The notes under the pieces are model-generated. The model saw only the letters and a program-made list of their open reading frames with translations. It was not told the DNA's origin and searched no databases. Positions 1 to 8,846 of a DNA stretch of 64,000 nt are shown in pieces. Origin of the DNA: Burkholderia sp. FERM BP-3421 (GTDB taxonomy: Bacteria; Pseudomonadota; Gammaproteobacteria; Burkholderiales; Burkholderiaceae); the NCBI RefSeq assembly GCF_028657905.1, contig NZ_CP117781.1, positions 2,294,001-2,358,000 of the forward strand, given 5' to 3'. The translations under genes and the position numbers were made by a program. Each line of letters starts with the position of its first letter. The first letter of the stretch is position 1.

Positions 1-124
1 CGATCCGGCGAGCGCGCACGCGCGCGCGACCGAAGCGGGCCGCGCGCAGGCCGAACGCGCGGCGAACGGCGAACGCACGGAAGGCGAGATCGTGGCGATG
101 CGGGACGTATTGCGGCGACGGTGA
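1..124 (+). CDS. C-terminal end of an unidentified protein (partial)
   Basis: An open frame enters from the left edge (codons starting at position 2) and stops with TGA at 122-124. The visible tail is about 40 residues, rich in Ala, Arg and Glu, and ends in IVAMRDVLRRR, which looks like a helical C-terminus. No domain can be recognised from so little. The gene runs toward the convergent minus-strand gene that ends at 176. The frame could be a chance opening in very GC-rich DNA. Confidence 0.35.
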   Translation, partial: DPASAHARATEAGRAQAERAANGERTEGEIVAMRDVLRRR

Positions 125-175
125 ATCGTGTCGACCGTGCGGGGCCGGGCGACCCCGCGCCGGCCCCGCCCGGGC

Positions 176-1285
176 TTATCGTGCGAACCGCGTGCCCGGG
201 TCCGCATCCCGTTTCGGCATCGTCGGCGCGACGCAGCCGCCGATCGCCTGCTGCAGCGACACGTGGCCGCGCAGTGCGCCGACCGTCTCCCGGAGCACCC
301 CGGCCATGAGCGCATGCGCGCTCGCGTCGTCCACGCTCTGATTGTGCCCGGCTCGCGCCTCCCGGTGCGCCGCCATCGCATCGACGAGCGTCTTCTCGCC
401 ACCGCCCTGCACGTAGGCCTGCAGCATGCCGCGCTTGACCCCCTCGCTTGCATCGGCCAGGCCCAGCAGCATCCCGGCCGCCGCGCGATACGCGTGGGGG
501 TGGGCGTTCGGGACGTCCACGCCCCGCTCCCGCTCGATCAAACGCGTCACCGCTTCCGCCAGCGCTTCATCGAGGTCCGCGTCGTTGTTTTCCCTCTCGA
601 TCTCCGTCCGCCCCTCGTGCGCCGACAGCAGGCGCAGCACCTCGCGACGCGCGAAGTGGCTGCCGTCGGCTCCGGCCAGCACGTGGATCGGCGCGCCGTC
701 CAGATGCCGCGCGGCGAATCCCGACGCGAGGCTCGTGTCGATGTATGCGCGCGCAGCGGCCAGACCTTGACCGTGCGCCGCCGCCTGATCGCCTGCCTCC
801 ATGTCCCGCGCGACGTGTTCGATCAGTTCGTCACGACCGACGATCCGGAGCGTCCCTTGTTCATGCAGGAACGTCGTGCATGCCTCGACGAGGTTGCCAA
901 GCTCGGCGATCCGCTGCTGCAACGGCGGCATCGAGAACGCGATGCCGCGGACCTGCGCGCGGAAGGCGTCGATAGGCGAAGGCGACGACGTGTGCGTGGT
1001 CGCCGCCTCCGGCTCGTTCCGCACCTCGGTTGTCGTGACCACGGCGGCGACCGTGACGGACGCGGCCGGCGTGGCATGCGCGACCGCGGCCTCGGTCTGG
1101 GTGCGCGTGCTCTGGTTCGCGGAAAACGATTGAAACCGGTTGAGCGGCCCGCCCGAACGGCTGCGCGGCGGCGCGGGCGGTCGCGGCGGCGCCGGGCTCG
1201 CGGAGGCATTGGTCGAGCCTGGCGCGGGCGTGACGTGCGGCTGGAGCGATGCGCGCCCGATGGCCGAAATCGACGAGGAACTCAT
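176..1285 (-). CDS. Hypothetical protein with Ser/Pro-rich, effector-like N-terminus
   Basis: A 369-residue protein is predicted from the ATG at 1285, which has a GGAAAG-type ribosome site just upstream; the frame stays open further upstream but with arginine-rich non-protein-like composition. Residues 1-65 are polar and disordered-looking, rich in Ser, Ala and Pro (starts MSSSSISAIGRASLQPH). From about residue 100 onward the sequence is helical and acidic, without transmembrane segments or a Sec signal. No catalytic motif is evident. Such N-termini are common in type III secreted effectors, but no secretion genes are visible here, so this is only a compositional hint. I do not recognise the family. 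Confidence 0.6.
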   Translation of the reverse strand: MSSSSISAIGRASLQPHVTPAPGSTNASASPAPPRPPAPPRSRSGGPLNRFQSFSANQSTRTQTEAAVAHATPAASVTVAAVVTTTEVRNEPEAATTHTSSPSPIDAFRAQVRGIAFSMPPLQQRIAELGNLVEACTTFLHEQGTLRIVGRDELIEHVARDMEAGDQAAAHGQGLAAARAYIDTSLASGFAARHLDGAPIHVLAGADGSHFARREVLRLLSAHEGRTEIERENNDADLDEALAEAVTRLIERERGVDVPNAHPHAYRAAAGMLLGLADASEGVKRGMLQAYVQGGGEKTLVDAMAAHREARAGHNQSVDDASAHALMAGVLRETVGALRGHVSLQQAIGGCVAPTMPKRDADPGTRFAR

Positions 1286-1642
1286 GACAGTGGTCTTTCC
1301 GCTTGGATTCAAGGACGCGCCGTGCGCGCCTGAACGCACGGCGCGCACGACGGGGCATGCGCGTCGCGCACCTGCGGCAGAGATATAGCGCAATCGCGGG
1401 CGTCGAGCGGCGCGGCGGACGAAGCGGCGTCGAAGCGGGCGAAGCGGCGAAGCCGACGCCGACGCCGACGCCGATGGATCAACCGGTTTCGAAGGCGCGC
1501 CTGCGCGCGGGCAAGCAGGTGCTTCGCCGCGCAGGCTCATCGACCGTCCGCGCCGCGTCGGCCGTCCCGCCGCCCCCGCCGGCCTTCCGCCGTCGCTGCG
1601 CCAGGTCTCCCCTCCCACCTCTCAACGATGAAGGCATGCAAC

Positions 1643-3079
1643 ATGAATCTCTATCAAGGCGTAGCACAATGGCCGTCGCACCGCGTGGGCGAGAGTCTCG
1701 TGATGATGTTTCCGGACGGGATCGAAGTCGGGAAACCTGTGATCACCCAATGGCACGGACACGCCGACAGCACCGAGCCCGCCTCCGCCCGGAAACTGGC
1801 CGGCAGGATCATCTCGACGGAAATCGCCGCGGCCGGCCCCTGGTTCCGTATCGAGCACGACGACAATTGCTCGTTCGACGTCGCCATCGGCGAACACGGC
1901 GCGCTGCTGAGCGTGGCGGTCAACGACCCTGAGCATCCGGCGACGCCCGCCTTCACGCTTCGCATCCACTATCCCGACCTGCCCGCCGCGAGGGGATTCA
2001 TCTCGACCACCACCACGGTCTACAACGACGTCACGGGCAACGGCGGCACGGCGGCGGTCTACAACTGCATGCTGTCCGATTCGAGCGACAACGTCGAACT
2101 CCGGGATACGTTTCTTTCCGCCCTCGGGGAAATCTACGGCGTGGTGGGCCTCATCGTCTCCAAGACCGGCATCGTCCAGGAAGCGGGGATCGCGCTGGCC
2201 GCCGCCTCGATCGTGCAATCGAAGGTGCTCTCCTGGATCTACGGCGACACGACCCAGGGACGGGTGCAGGACATACTCGGCTATGGCGGCAGCATCACGC
2301 GCATGTCGAGAACGGGCTTCTTCCCCACCAACACGCTGACCATCACGGCCGTGACGATCGTGCGGAACGGGCGCGGAGAGCCTGAGCAACTGGTGATTCG
2401 GCAGGCCGTGAAGGACAAGCTCGGCGACGGCATCACCAGGCTGAGCACCCTCAAAGACCTCGTCGACAACGGCGAGCCGATCCTGCAGCTCACGCTCGAC
2501 GACGGAAGCTGGGCCTTCGAGAGCAAGGCGCTGCTCTACTTCAAGGGCTGGAGGATCCGCGAGCCGGGGCGGCTCACGGCATTCGAATCCGGCGTGAACA
2601 TGGTGCGCTGGCCGACCGGCCGATTGATCAACATCGTCCCCGGCGCAACCCCGCCCAATGGGCATTGGGATCACGCGCTGTCCTCGATCAAGGGCCTGGA
2701 TCGCGATGAAGCGGCCACTTTCGGCTACATCTACTCACTGGACGCCGGCCGCGACGCGCGCTTCGGCATACTCGACGTGTTTACCGAGCCCACCCGGCAT
2801 TTCGGGAAATTCGGGGGATTCGGCGCGACGGGCAAGATCGACGACACGGTCATCCTCGGCACCGCCGGCAACGAGGACGATGTCCGGGCCCAGATCAAGC
2901 GCTACCTCGAATCCTATCCGGACAAGACGTTTCCAGGCTTTACGTGGCGTCAGGCCAGCGGCGGGCCCGTCCATCCGTATCAATCGATCAGCAGCGTGAC
3001 GCCCGTGCGCGATCCGCAGCAGTTTGTCTTCCTGCCGGCCGGTTCGCTGTTTCCTTATCAACGGCTGGTGCGGAAATAA
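1643..3079 (+). CDS. Hypothetical protein, 478 aa
   Basis: The start is placed at the ATG at 1643 because an AAGG motif lies 8 bases upstream; an alternative in-frame ATG at 1628 adds five residues. The protein is mixed alpha/beta and of moderate GC for the region. It contains a short hydrophobic helix-like segment (about residues 170-195, GIALAAASIVQ) but no signal peptide. No catalytic motif or known domain is recognised. It is transcribed divergently from the effector-like gene ending at 176 and convergent with the small membrane protein gene at 3105. Confidence 0.65.
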   Translation: MNLYQGVAQWPSHRVGESLVMMFPDGIEVGKPVITQWHGHADSTEPASARKLAGRIISTEIAAAGPWFRIEHDDNCSFDVAIGEHGALLSVAVNDPEHPATPAFTLRIHYPDLPAARGFISTTTTVYNDVTGNGGTAAVYNCMLSDSSDNVELRDTFLSALGEIYGVVGLIVSKTGIVQEAGIALAAASIVQSKVLSWIYGDTTQGRVQDILGYGGSITRMSRTGFFPTNTLTITAVTIVRNGRGEPEQLVIRQAVKDKLGDGITRLSTLKDLVDNGEPILQLTLDDGSWAFESKALLYFKGWRIREPGRLTAFESGVNMVRWPTGRLINIVPGATPPNGHWDHALSSIKGLDRDEAATFGYIYSLDAGRDARFGILDVFTEPTRHFGKFGGFGATGKIDDTVILGTAGNEDDVRAQIKRYLESYPDKTFPGFTWRQASGGPVHPYQSISSVTPVRDPQQFVFLPAGSLFPYQRLVRK

Positions 3080-3104
3080 TGCTCGCGGGCGGTGGGACGC
3101 GGCG

Positions 3105-3449
3105 TCACGGCTTCGCCTCCGGCGTATCGTCGTCGCGCCCGTTCGGCGACGGCGTCGAACCGGCCACGCGGCCCGATTCGGCGACGCGCTGCGCAACGGC
3201 GGCACAACGCGGCTGCGCCTCCATGCGCGACGCGCCGTCCCGCACGGATGCGCCGGTCGCGCCCGCGCCCGGCCGGGTCTCCTCATCCGTCCGGCCTGCC
3301 TCGGGCTCCCGCGCGCCGCGTGTCGACGGCGGGCGCGTCGCGCGTTCGCCGTCTTCCTCCTCGTCGTCGCGCAGCCAACGCGCCACCAGCCGGTCGCCCA
3401 CGACGATCACCACGACCCACGCAAGCCCGACCAGCGTATACGCGTCCAT
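3105..3449 (-). CDS. Small single-pass membrane protein
   Basis: A 114-residue protein is predicted from the ATG at 3449 (MDAYTLVGLAWVVVIVVGD). Residues 4-20 form one hydrophobic segment, followed by an Arg-rich stretch and a run DDEEED. The rest is a low-complexity, charged tail rich in Arg, Glu, Gly and Pro. The topology suggests an N-terminal anchor with a cytoplasmic charged tail. No family is recognised. The low-complexity tail weakens the call, because GC-rich DNA easily keeps such frames open. Confidence 0.4.
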   Translation of the reverse strand: MDAYTLVGLAWVVVIVVGDRLVARWLRDDEEEDGERATRPPSTRGAREPEAGRTDEETRPGAGATGASVRDGASRMEAQPRCAAVAQRVAESGRVAGSTPSPNGRDDDTPEAKP

Positions 3450-3513
3450 CAAGCGCACTCGCTCACCCGCCGCCGCCCTTCGCGACACGCCGCTCCACGA
3501 CGCCGTTCACACA

Positions 3514-3735
3514 TCAATACCCCTGGGCCCAGCGGCCATGCACCCAGCCCCAATGGTTGCCTTCCCAACGGTAGTGACCCTTGACCCAGTGATAGGCCGG
3601 CCCCGGCGCGACAGGCATCACCTCCACGATCGGCTCGGGCTGCGGCGGCCGCGCCGGCTCCACCACGCACGCCGACAACACGACAGCCACCCCCGCCGCC
3701 CACACCAGACTCCGCACCGGCACATTCCTCTTCAT
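3514..3735 (-). CDS. Small lipoprotein with YXWGXW-type repeats
   Basis: A 73-residue protein starts at the ATG at 3735, preceded by AGGTGTG. Residues 1-22 are a lipoprotein signal (MKRNVPVRSLVWAAGV then LSAC), so Cys22 is the likely lipidated residue. After a proline-rich spacer the C-terminal 25 residues carry aromatic repeats of the form YHWVKGHYRWEGNHWGWVHG, matching the YXWGXW repeat family of small envelope lipoproteins. The function of the family is unknown. The longer frame from 3768 lacks a better start. Confidence 0.75.
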   Translation of the reverse strand: MKRNVPVRSLVWAAGVAVVLSACVVEPARPPQPEPIVEVMPVAPGPAYHWVKGHYRWEGNHWGWVHGRWAQGY

Positions 3736-3813
3736 CGACACACCTGTTCGCCTTGTTTTAAAACACACGTTGACTGCAAAAAACCCTTCCCCGCTCGTCC
3801 GACCGCATCGCGT

Positions 3814-4965
3814 TCAGGTTCGCACCAGGCCGCTCATCGGACGCGGCGACGCACCCGCCTGCGAGAACAGCGTCGCGGCCGTGCGCTGCGGATCGAGCCC
3901 GAGGCTCTCGGCCGCCGCGCCCGCGATCAGCGCATCGAGCGCCGCCGTGGGGCGAAGGTCGCGGGCCTCGTACAGATCGCCCGGGCGCAATCCCGGCCAG
4001 TCCGCGATCACGCGGCCGCCCGTCACCGCGCCGCCGACCAGCAGCGCCGCCGACGCGGTGCCGTGATCGGTGCCGCCCGTGCCGTTCACGGCCGCCGTGC
4101 GGCCGAATTCGGTCGCCACCAGCACCGTGGTGCGGTCCCACACCGGCCCGAGCCCGTCGCGCAACGCCGCGAGCAGCGTGTCGAGCCCCTTCAGCTGCGT
4201 GGCGAGGCGCGGGTTCTGCGCGCTGTGCGTATCCCAGCCGCCCGTCTCGATCATCGCGAGCCGCGGCCCGTCGTCGCGCGCGAGGAACGTCGCGGCGAAC
4301 TTGCCGAGCCCCGCCGGGTCCTGCCGCGCCTTGGCATCGCCCGCGAGCCCGCGCGCGGCCATCGCTTCGTCCCACAACGGGCGCAGCTGCGCGTCGCGGC
4401 CATACAGGTCGGTCACGCGCGCGAGCAGATCGTCCGGCGCGGGCGGCAGGCCCGACGGCGCGTACGACGCCACCTCGACGCGCCCGCGCAGCGCGGCCGG
4501 CACGGTCGGCGCGAACGCGATCGCCGGCGTGCGCGCGGGCGGCAAGAGGCCCGCGAGCCGGTTGAGCCAGCCGTCCTTCACCTGGTACGGCGCGCGGCCG
4601 CCCGTTTCCAGCACGTTCTGGCCGTCGAAATGGGAACGGTCGCGGTACGGAGAGGCGATCGCATGCACGAACAACGCCTGCCGCGCCGCGTACAGCTTCG
4701 CGGTCTCGACCAGCGACGGATGCAGGGCGAAAGTGCCGTCGAGCTTGGTCGCGGCGGCCGGGTCCACGGCGAGCGGACCGCGCAAGGTCGCATAGGCGGG
4801 CTCGGCGTACGGCACGACGATGTTGAGCCCGTCGGCGGCGCCGCGCTGGATCACGAACACGAAACGCTGCTCGGTGCCGGCGCGCGCGAACGCGATGCGC
4901 GGCGCGACGAGCAGCGCGCCCGCGCCGGCGGCGGCGACGCGGATGAAATGGCGGCGGGACATCAT
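3814..4965 (-). CDS. DUF1501 family Tat-exported protein
   Basis: A 383-residue protein starts at tandem ATGs (4965 and 4962), preceded by GAGGAGA. The N-terminus carries an SRRHFIR motif and a hydrophobic, Ala-rich segment, which is a twin-arginine signal. The body has the DUF1501 pattern, including the AEPAYATLRG, HPSL, RSHFDGQN and GGWDTH segments and a later TEFGRT motif, as in the alkaline-phosphatase-like sulfatase superfamily. DUF1501 genes usually sit directly after DUF1800 genes, as here with a 4-base gap. The reaction is unknown. This gene looks intact although its partner is broken. Confidence 0.88.
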   Translation of the reverse strand: MMSRRHFIRVAAAGAGALLVAPRIAFARAGTEQRFVFVIQRGAADGLNIVVPYAEPAYATLRGPLAVDPAAATKLDGTFALHPSLVETAKLYAARQALFVHAIASPYRDRSHFDGQNVLETGGRAPYQVKDGWLNRLAGLLPPARTPAIAFAPTVPAALRGRVEVASYAPSGLPPAPDDLLARVTDLYGRDAQLRPLWDEAMAARGLAGDAKARQDPAGLGKFAATFLARDDGPRLAMIETGGWDTHSAQNPRLATQLKGLDTLLAALRDGLGPVWDRTTVLVATEFGRTAAVNGTGGTDHGTASAALLVGGAVTGGRVIADWPGLRPGDLYEARDLRPTAALDALIAGAAAESLGLDPQRTAATLFSQAGASPRPMSGLVRT

Positions 4966-4969
4966 CGTG

Positions 4970-6425
4970 CTATCTCCTCAGGAAATCCGGCGACACCATC
5001 AACAGCGCGAGCGCGGTCGAGGTGCTTTCGGCGCGCGCGATCGCCTGCGCGGTCGGCGCGCCCAGCGTGCCCGGCAACAGCTGCGCGCCGAGCGCGCGCG
5101 GATCGAACGCATCGCCCGCGCGCGCCGCGAAGCGCTGCGCGACCTCGACGCGCCGCACCAGCGCGTCGGGCGCGGCCCAACTCGCGGCCAGATCGTCATA
5201 GCCCGCCGGCGAGCCGGGCCGCCAGACGGGCTGGCCGAGCTAGGTCAGCAGCGGCGCGGCGCGCAGGTTGCCCACCTCGCGCCAGCCGAGGCCGCGCATC
5301 GCGGACAGGGTCCAGTCCCACGGCGTCTTGAACTTCGCGGGCGCGGGCGACCAGGCCTCGGGGGCGTCGATCAGCGTGCGATATAGCGTCGGGAGATCGC
5401 CGCCGCTTTCGGTGAAGCGCGCGGCGAGGCGTTCGACCAGCGCGGGCGGCGGCTGGTCGCCGACGACATGCCGGGCCAGTTGGGTGGCGACGTGCTTCGC
5501 GGTGGCGGGTGCGACGGCGAGGTCGTGCAGCACCGCGCGGGCCTGGCCTTCGCCGTTGTCGTCATAGCGCCGGCCGAGCACCGTGCGTGAGCCCGGCTCG
5601 TGCAGCGCCGGCCGGAACACGAAGGTGCCCGGGGTCGCGCCCAGGCGCGTCGCGTCCTGGAGGTTCGCGACGCTCCAGCCGGTCAAGGCGCGCGCGAATT
5701 CCGTCACGTCCTGCTGGGTGTAGCCGCTGCGCACGCCGAGCGTGTGCAACTCCATGATTTCGCGCGCGAGGTTCTCGTTGAGGCCGCGCGGTCGAGCCGG
5801 ATTGCGCTGCGCGGCGCGCATCGCGGCCGGGCTGTCGGGGCCGACCGACGCGCTCTGGTCGAGGAAGAACTGCATCGCCGGATGTTGCTCGACGGCGACC
5901 AGCATGTCCTCGAAGCGGCCGAGCACGTGCGGGCGGATCGCTTCGCGTTCGAATGCGCCCGCGAGCATCGCGACCTGGGGTTTCTCGGTGGAGACCGCGA
6001 AGTGGTTCGCCCAGAAATGCACGAGGCGTTCGACGAAGGGCGTCGGCGTGACGAGCGCGCTGTTGACGCGGGCGTCGACCGCCGAGCGGTAACGGTCGCC
6101 GACCTCGGCGCGCAGCATCTTGCGCGTGGCTTGCTGGGCGGGGGTCCGTGCCGGAGGCCGCGGCGGATGTCGATGCCGTAGGGGTGTCCGAGGGGGCTTT
6201 GGCGGCGCGGGCGCGGTTTTCCTGCTGGCGGGTTTGCGCGTACGCGCCGAACAGGGTCGCGGAATCGGGTTCCGACGCCCACGCGGCGGATGCCGGGTCG
6301 TAATGGTCGAGCTGCGCGCGCAGCCACGCAGCGGGATCGGCGGGCGGCGCTTCGTCCGGACGCGCGCCGAGCCCGAAGCGGTTCATCGCGATCGCCGCTG
6401 AGGCCGGATCGGGAGAGGGGGACAT
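4970..6425 (-). pseudogene. DUF1800 family protein gene with frameshift and in-frame stop
   Basis: The reading frame begins at the ATG at 6425, behind GAAGGAACGAGC, with MSPSPDPASAAIAMNRFGLGARPDEAPP, a typical DUF1800 N-terminus. Near 6140-6144, a run of five G on the plus strand, the frame must move by one base to continue into RKMLRAEVGDRYRSAVDARV and the conserved FVERLVHFWANHF segment. At 5240-5242 a TAG interrupts LLT*LGQPVWRPGSPAGYDD; in the family this position is normally a sense codon, and CAG to TAG is the simplest change. The same frame then runs intact to a stop at 4970-4972. Two lesions suggest a true pseudogene, although the frameshift lies in a homopolymer and could be a sequencing error. 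Confidence 0.8.
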
Positions 6426-6692
6426 GCTCGTTCCTTCGCGCGGGAGAGATGAACGTTAAACGGAGGGGGCGTGGGAATCCGTCGCGGTTGCGGCGAATTT
6501 TTTTTGCTTTCCGGGCGTTCCGGTCGAATGCGGGGGTGGCGAGTCGGCGTTCGGTCAATGATATGCGCCGGGATTTCGTATTGGATGGCGATGGGTTGGA
6601 GGCTTGCGTATTCCCGGCGGCCCGGTTGATGTCGGCAATTTTTGCGCATCGTAGAATCGATTTCCCTCGCATTCGGTTCGTACAGCCTGCCT

Positions 6693-8579
6693 ATGCCTGC
6701 TCCGCGATTCATCCCTGTCCAAATTTCTTGCTCGATCGTGTTGGGCGTCGCTGCCTTGACGGCCGGTGCGGTACGGGCGGATAGCGGAGAGGCGCGCCCG
6801 GTTACGGGACAAAGCATGAGCAGCCCCGGTGATATTCCCTCCTCTTCCAATGGGCTGACGGACTGTCGTCCGTTCCTGATCGAAGGGACCGCCCGTTCGA
6901 AGGGGCTCGTCGGGAAGTTCTTCGCGGCGGTCGATCCGCGCAGACACATAGCGACGCTCCAGGTTACCGATACGGGCCCCGCGGATTTCTCTTTCGGCGT
7001 ATCGGGTGCTCGGGCATGGGTCAAGGATGCCGGCGGCATCGTCAGCGACGCGGATTTCGCCGGCTATCGGGAAGGCATCGTGAGCGATGCCTATTGGCTG
7101 AGCGGCGGGATAGCGAATAAGTGCTGGCCGGCAAGCATCCGGTCGTCGGGCACCGAGCCGCTCCACGGAACGCCCGCCGACACGCTGCGCGTATCGCCGC
7201 AAGGCGGCAAGGCGACAACCGCCTGGATTTCCCGCGTGACGCATCTGCCGCTGCGCTGGTCCCGGAGAGACGAACCGGATGTCGCCTCGACGACCTACTC
7301 GGACTATCGTCGCGTTGGCGATCGCGTCATTCCTTTCAGGCAACGCATCGTGGATCGCGACGGGAATCAGTGGGATCTGCGCGCCGTTCGGGTGCGGACG
7401 GGCGCTGCCTCGGATCGGGTCGATGAACGCGCCCAAAAACCGGCATCCACGTCGAGCGATCATTGGATCGACGGCGGCGACACCACGACGATTCCGATGG
7501 ATGGAAGCGGGAAACCACGCGTCAACGTCTTCATCAACGGGAAAGGACCGTTCAGCTTCCTGTTCGACAGCGGCGGCGCGCTGATGATGTCGCGGGCCGC
7601 CGCCGATGCCGCAGGACTCAAGCTGTTCGGGAAAGGACAGGAGACGGGGATAACCGGTGCGGCGACCACGATCCGCTTCGCGAAGATCGGGGATCTGCGC
7701 ATCGGGTCGGCCCATCTGCGAGATCAGTTTGTTTCCATCAGGGACGGCGCTTCGAATGGCGTCGCCCCGCAGGATGCCGGGTTGATCGGCTATGAAGTGC
7801 TTGCGCGGTTTACAACCACTTTCGATTTTCCCAACCGGACGATCAGCCTCTCGCTTCAACCTGGAGAGGCGACGGCCGGCGGTTCGGCGGCTTCTGTCAT
7901 CGCGCTCGATCACACCGTGCCCGTGGTGGAAGGCGCGATGAATGGCGTGGCCGACTATTTCTGGCTCGATACCGGATTCAATGGAGCGCTTCTCGTCAAT
8001 CGGACGTTCGGTATCGCGCATCCCACGGCAATGCCCGAGCGGCTGTATGACATCGGGGGATCGCTGTCCGCCGTGGGCGGAGGCAGCACGATCCAGGCCG
8101 GGCGAATCTCGTCGGTCACGATCGGAACCGTGACCTTTGCCGATGTCATCGGCATGTTTTCCAGCGTCGACAGCGGACTGAACACCGATTCGGAATTCGC
8201 CGCCGATGTGGGCGACGCATTGCTGGGGTCGTGCGCCGTGACGTTCGATTACAAGGCGCGGCGGCTGTGGATCGCGCAATCCGATGTGTCTGGCCGCCCC
8301 CTTCCCTCGGCTTATAACAGAGCGGGTTTCGGGATCGAGTATGCGAACAGCGGTGTGGCAAACGTCAGCTATGTCAGGGAAAGTTCGCCGGCGGCCGAGG
8401 TCGGGCTGCGGGAAGGCGATCGCGTTATCGGGATCAATGGGCGGGAGGTATCGGGGGCCGTGGTGTTGGCGATCAAGTCCAGGCTTAGGACGCGCGATGA
8501 CGCGCCTATCAGGCTCACGGTTTTACGGGCGGGTTCGGTTCTCGAGTTGGCGGTGCAGCCAAGGGATTATGTGCAGTAA
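6693..8579 (+). CDS. Secreted retropepsin-like aspartic protease with PDZ domain
   Basis: A 628-residue protein is predicted from the ATG at 6693, chosen because it begins a clear signal peptide (MPAPRFIPVQ then a hydrophobic stretch ending AVRAD); an upstream TTG at 6642 would add 17 residues. Two retropepsin-like repeats are visible, with catalytic-type motifs FDSGG near residue 291 and LDTGF near residue 425, each followed by the expected hydrophobic segments. The C-terminal 85 residues form a PDZ domain (SSPAAEVGLREGDRVIGING). Families with two aspartyl repeats plus PDZ occur as periplasmic or surface proteases. The gene stands alone. Confidence 0.85.
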   Translation: MPAPRFIPVQISCSIVLGVAALTAGAVRADSGEARPVTGQSMSSPGDIPSSSNGLTDCRPFLIEGTARSKGLVGKFFAAVDPRRHIATLQVTDTGPADFSFGVSGARAWVKDAGGIVSDADFAGYREGIVSDAYWLSGGIANKCWPASIRSSGTEPLHGTPADTLRVSPQGGKATTAWISRVTHLPLRWSRRDEPDVASTTYSDYRRVGDRVIPFRQRIVDRDGNQWDLRAVRVRTGAASDRVDERAQKPASTSSDHWIDGGDTTTIPMDGSGKPRVNVFINGKGPFSFLFDSGGALMMSRAAADAAGLKLFGKGQETGITGAATTIRFAKIGDLRIGSAHLRDQFVSIRDGASNGVAPQDAGLIGYEVLARFTTTFDFPNRTISLSLQPGEATAGGSAASVIALDHTVPVVEGAMNGVADYFWLDTGFNGALLVNRTFGIAHPTAMPERLYDIGGSLSAVGGGSTIQAGRISSVTIGTVTFADVIGMFSSVDSGLNTDSEFAADVGDALLGSCAVTFDYKARRLWIAQSDVSGRPLPSAYNRAGFGIEYANSGVANVSYVRESSPAAEVGLREGDRVIGINGREVSGAVVLAIKSRLRTRDDAPIRLTVLRAGSVLELAVQPRDYVQ

Positions 8580-8630
8580 GGAAACCGTCAGTGCTGCATC
8601 GCCGAATGGTTGCTTGGCGGCGGATGTCAG

Positions 8631-8650
8631 CCATGTTCCTCGGAACATGG
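8631..8650. repeat. 20-bp inverted repeat after the protease gene
   Basis: CCATGTTCC and GGAACATGG form perfect 9-base arms around a 2-base centre. It lies 51 bases after the protease stop codon and about 200 bases before the phosphoesterase gene. The short centre suits a dimeric operator better than a terminator, and no T-run follows it. Confidence 0.45.
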
Positions 8651-8733
8651 ATGCCTTGAAATTTCGCTTACCCCTTCATAGGATTATGGTCAATCGACCG
8701 CATCAATCGATGAGAGTATTTCGAGCGGCGAAC

Positions 8734-8811
8734 ATGGCAACGGGGCAAAAAGCTGCGTCTGATGCAGCGAAGATTCTGCGTGATCCGACGTCCACGAAAT
8801 CAGAAAAATAG
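8734..8811 (+). CDS. Very short Lys/Ala-rich ORF, possibly truncated
   Basis: ATG at 8734 opens 25 residues beginning MATGQKAASDAAKILRDP and ending TSTKSEK. The pattern resembles the start of small Lys/Ala/Ser-rich proteins found in many proteobacteria, but here it stops early at a TAG at 8809-8811. No strong ribosome site is seen. It may be a remnant or chance. Confidence 0.25.
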   Translation: MATGQKAASDAAKILRDPTSTKSEK

Positions 8812-8846
8812 ACCGGCCGTCGTGTGACCTACGGGAGTACGCATTC

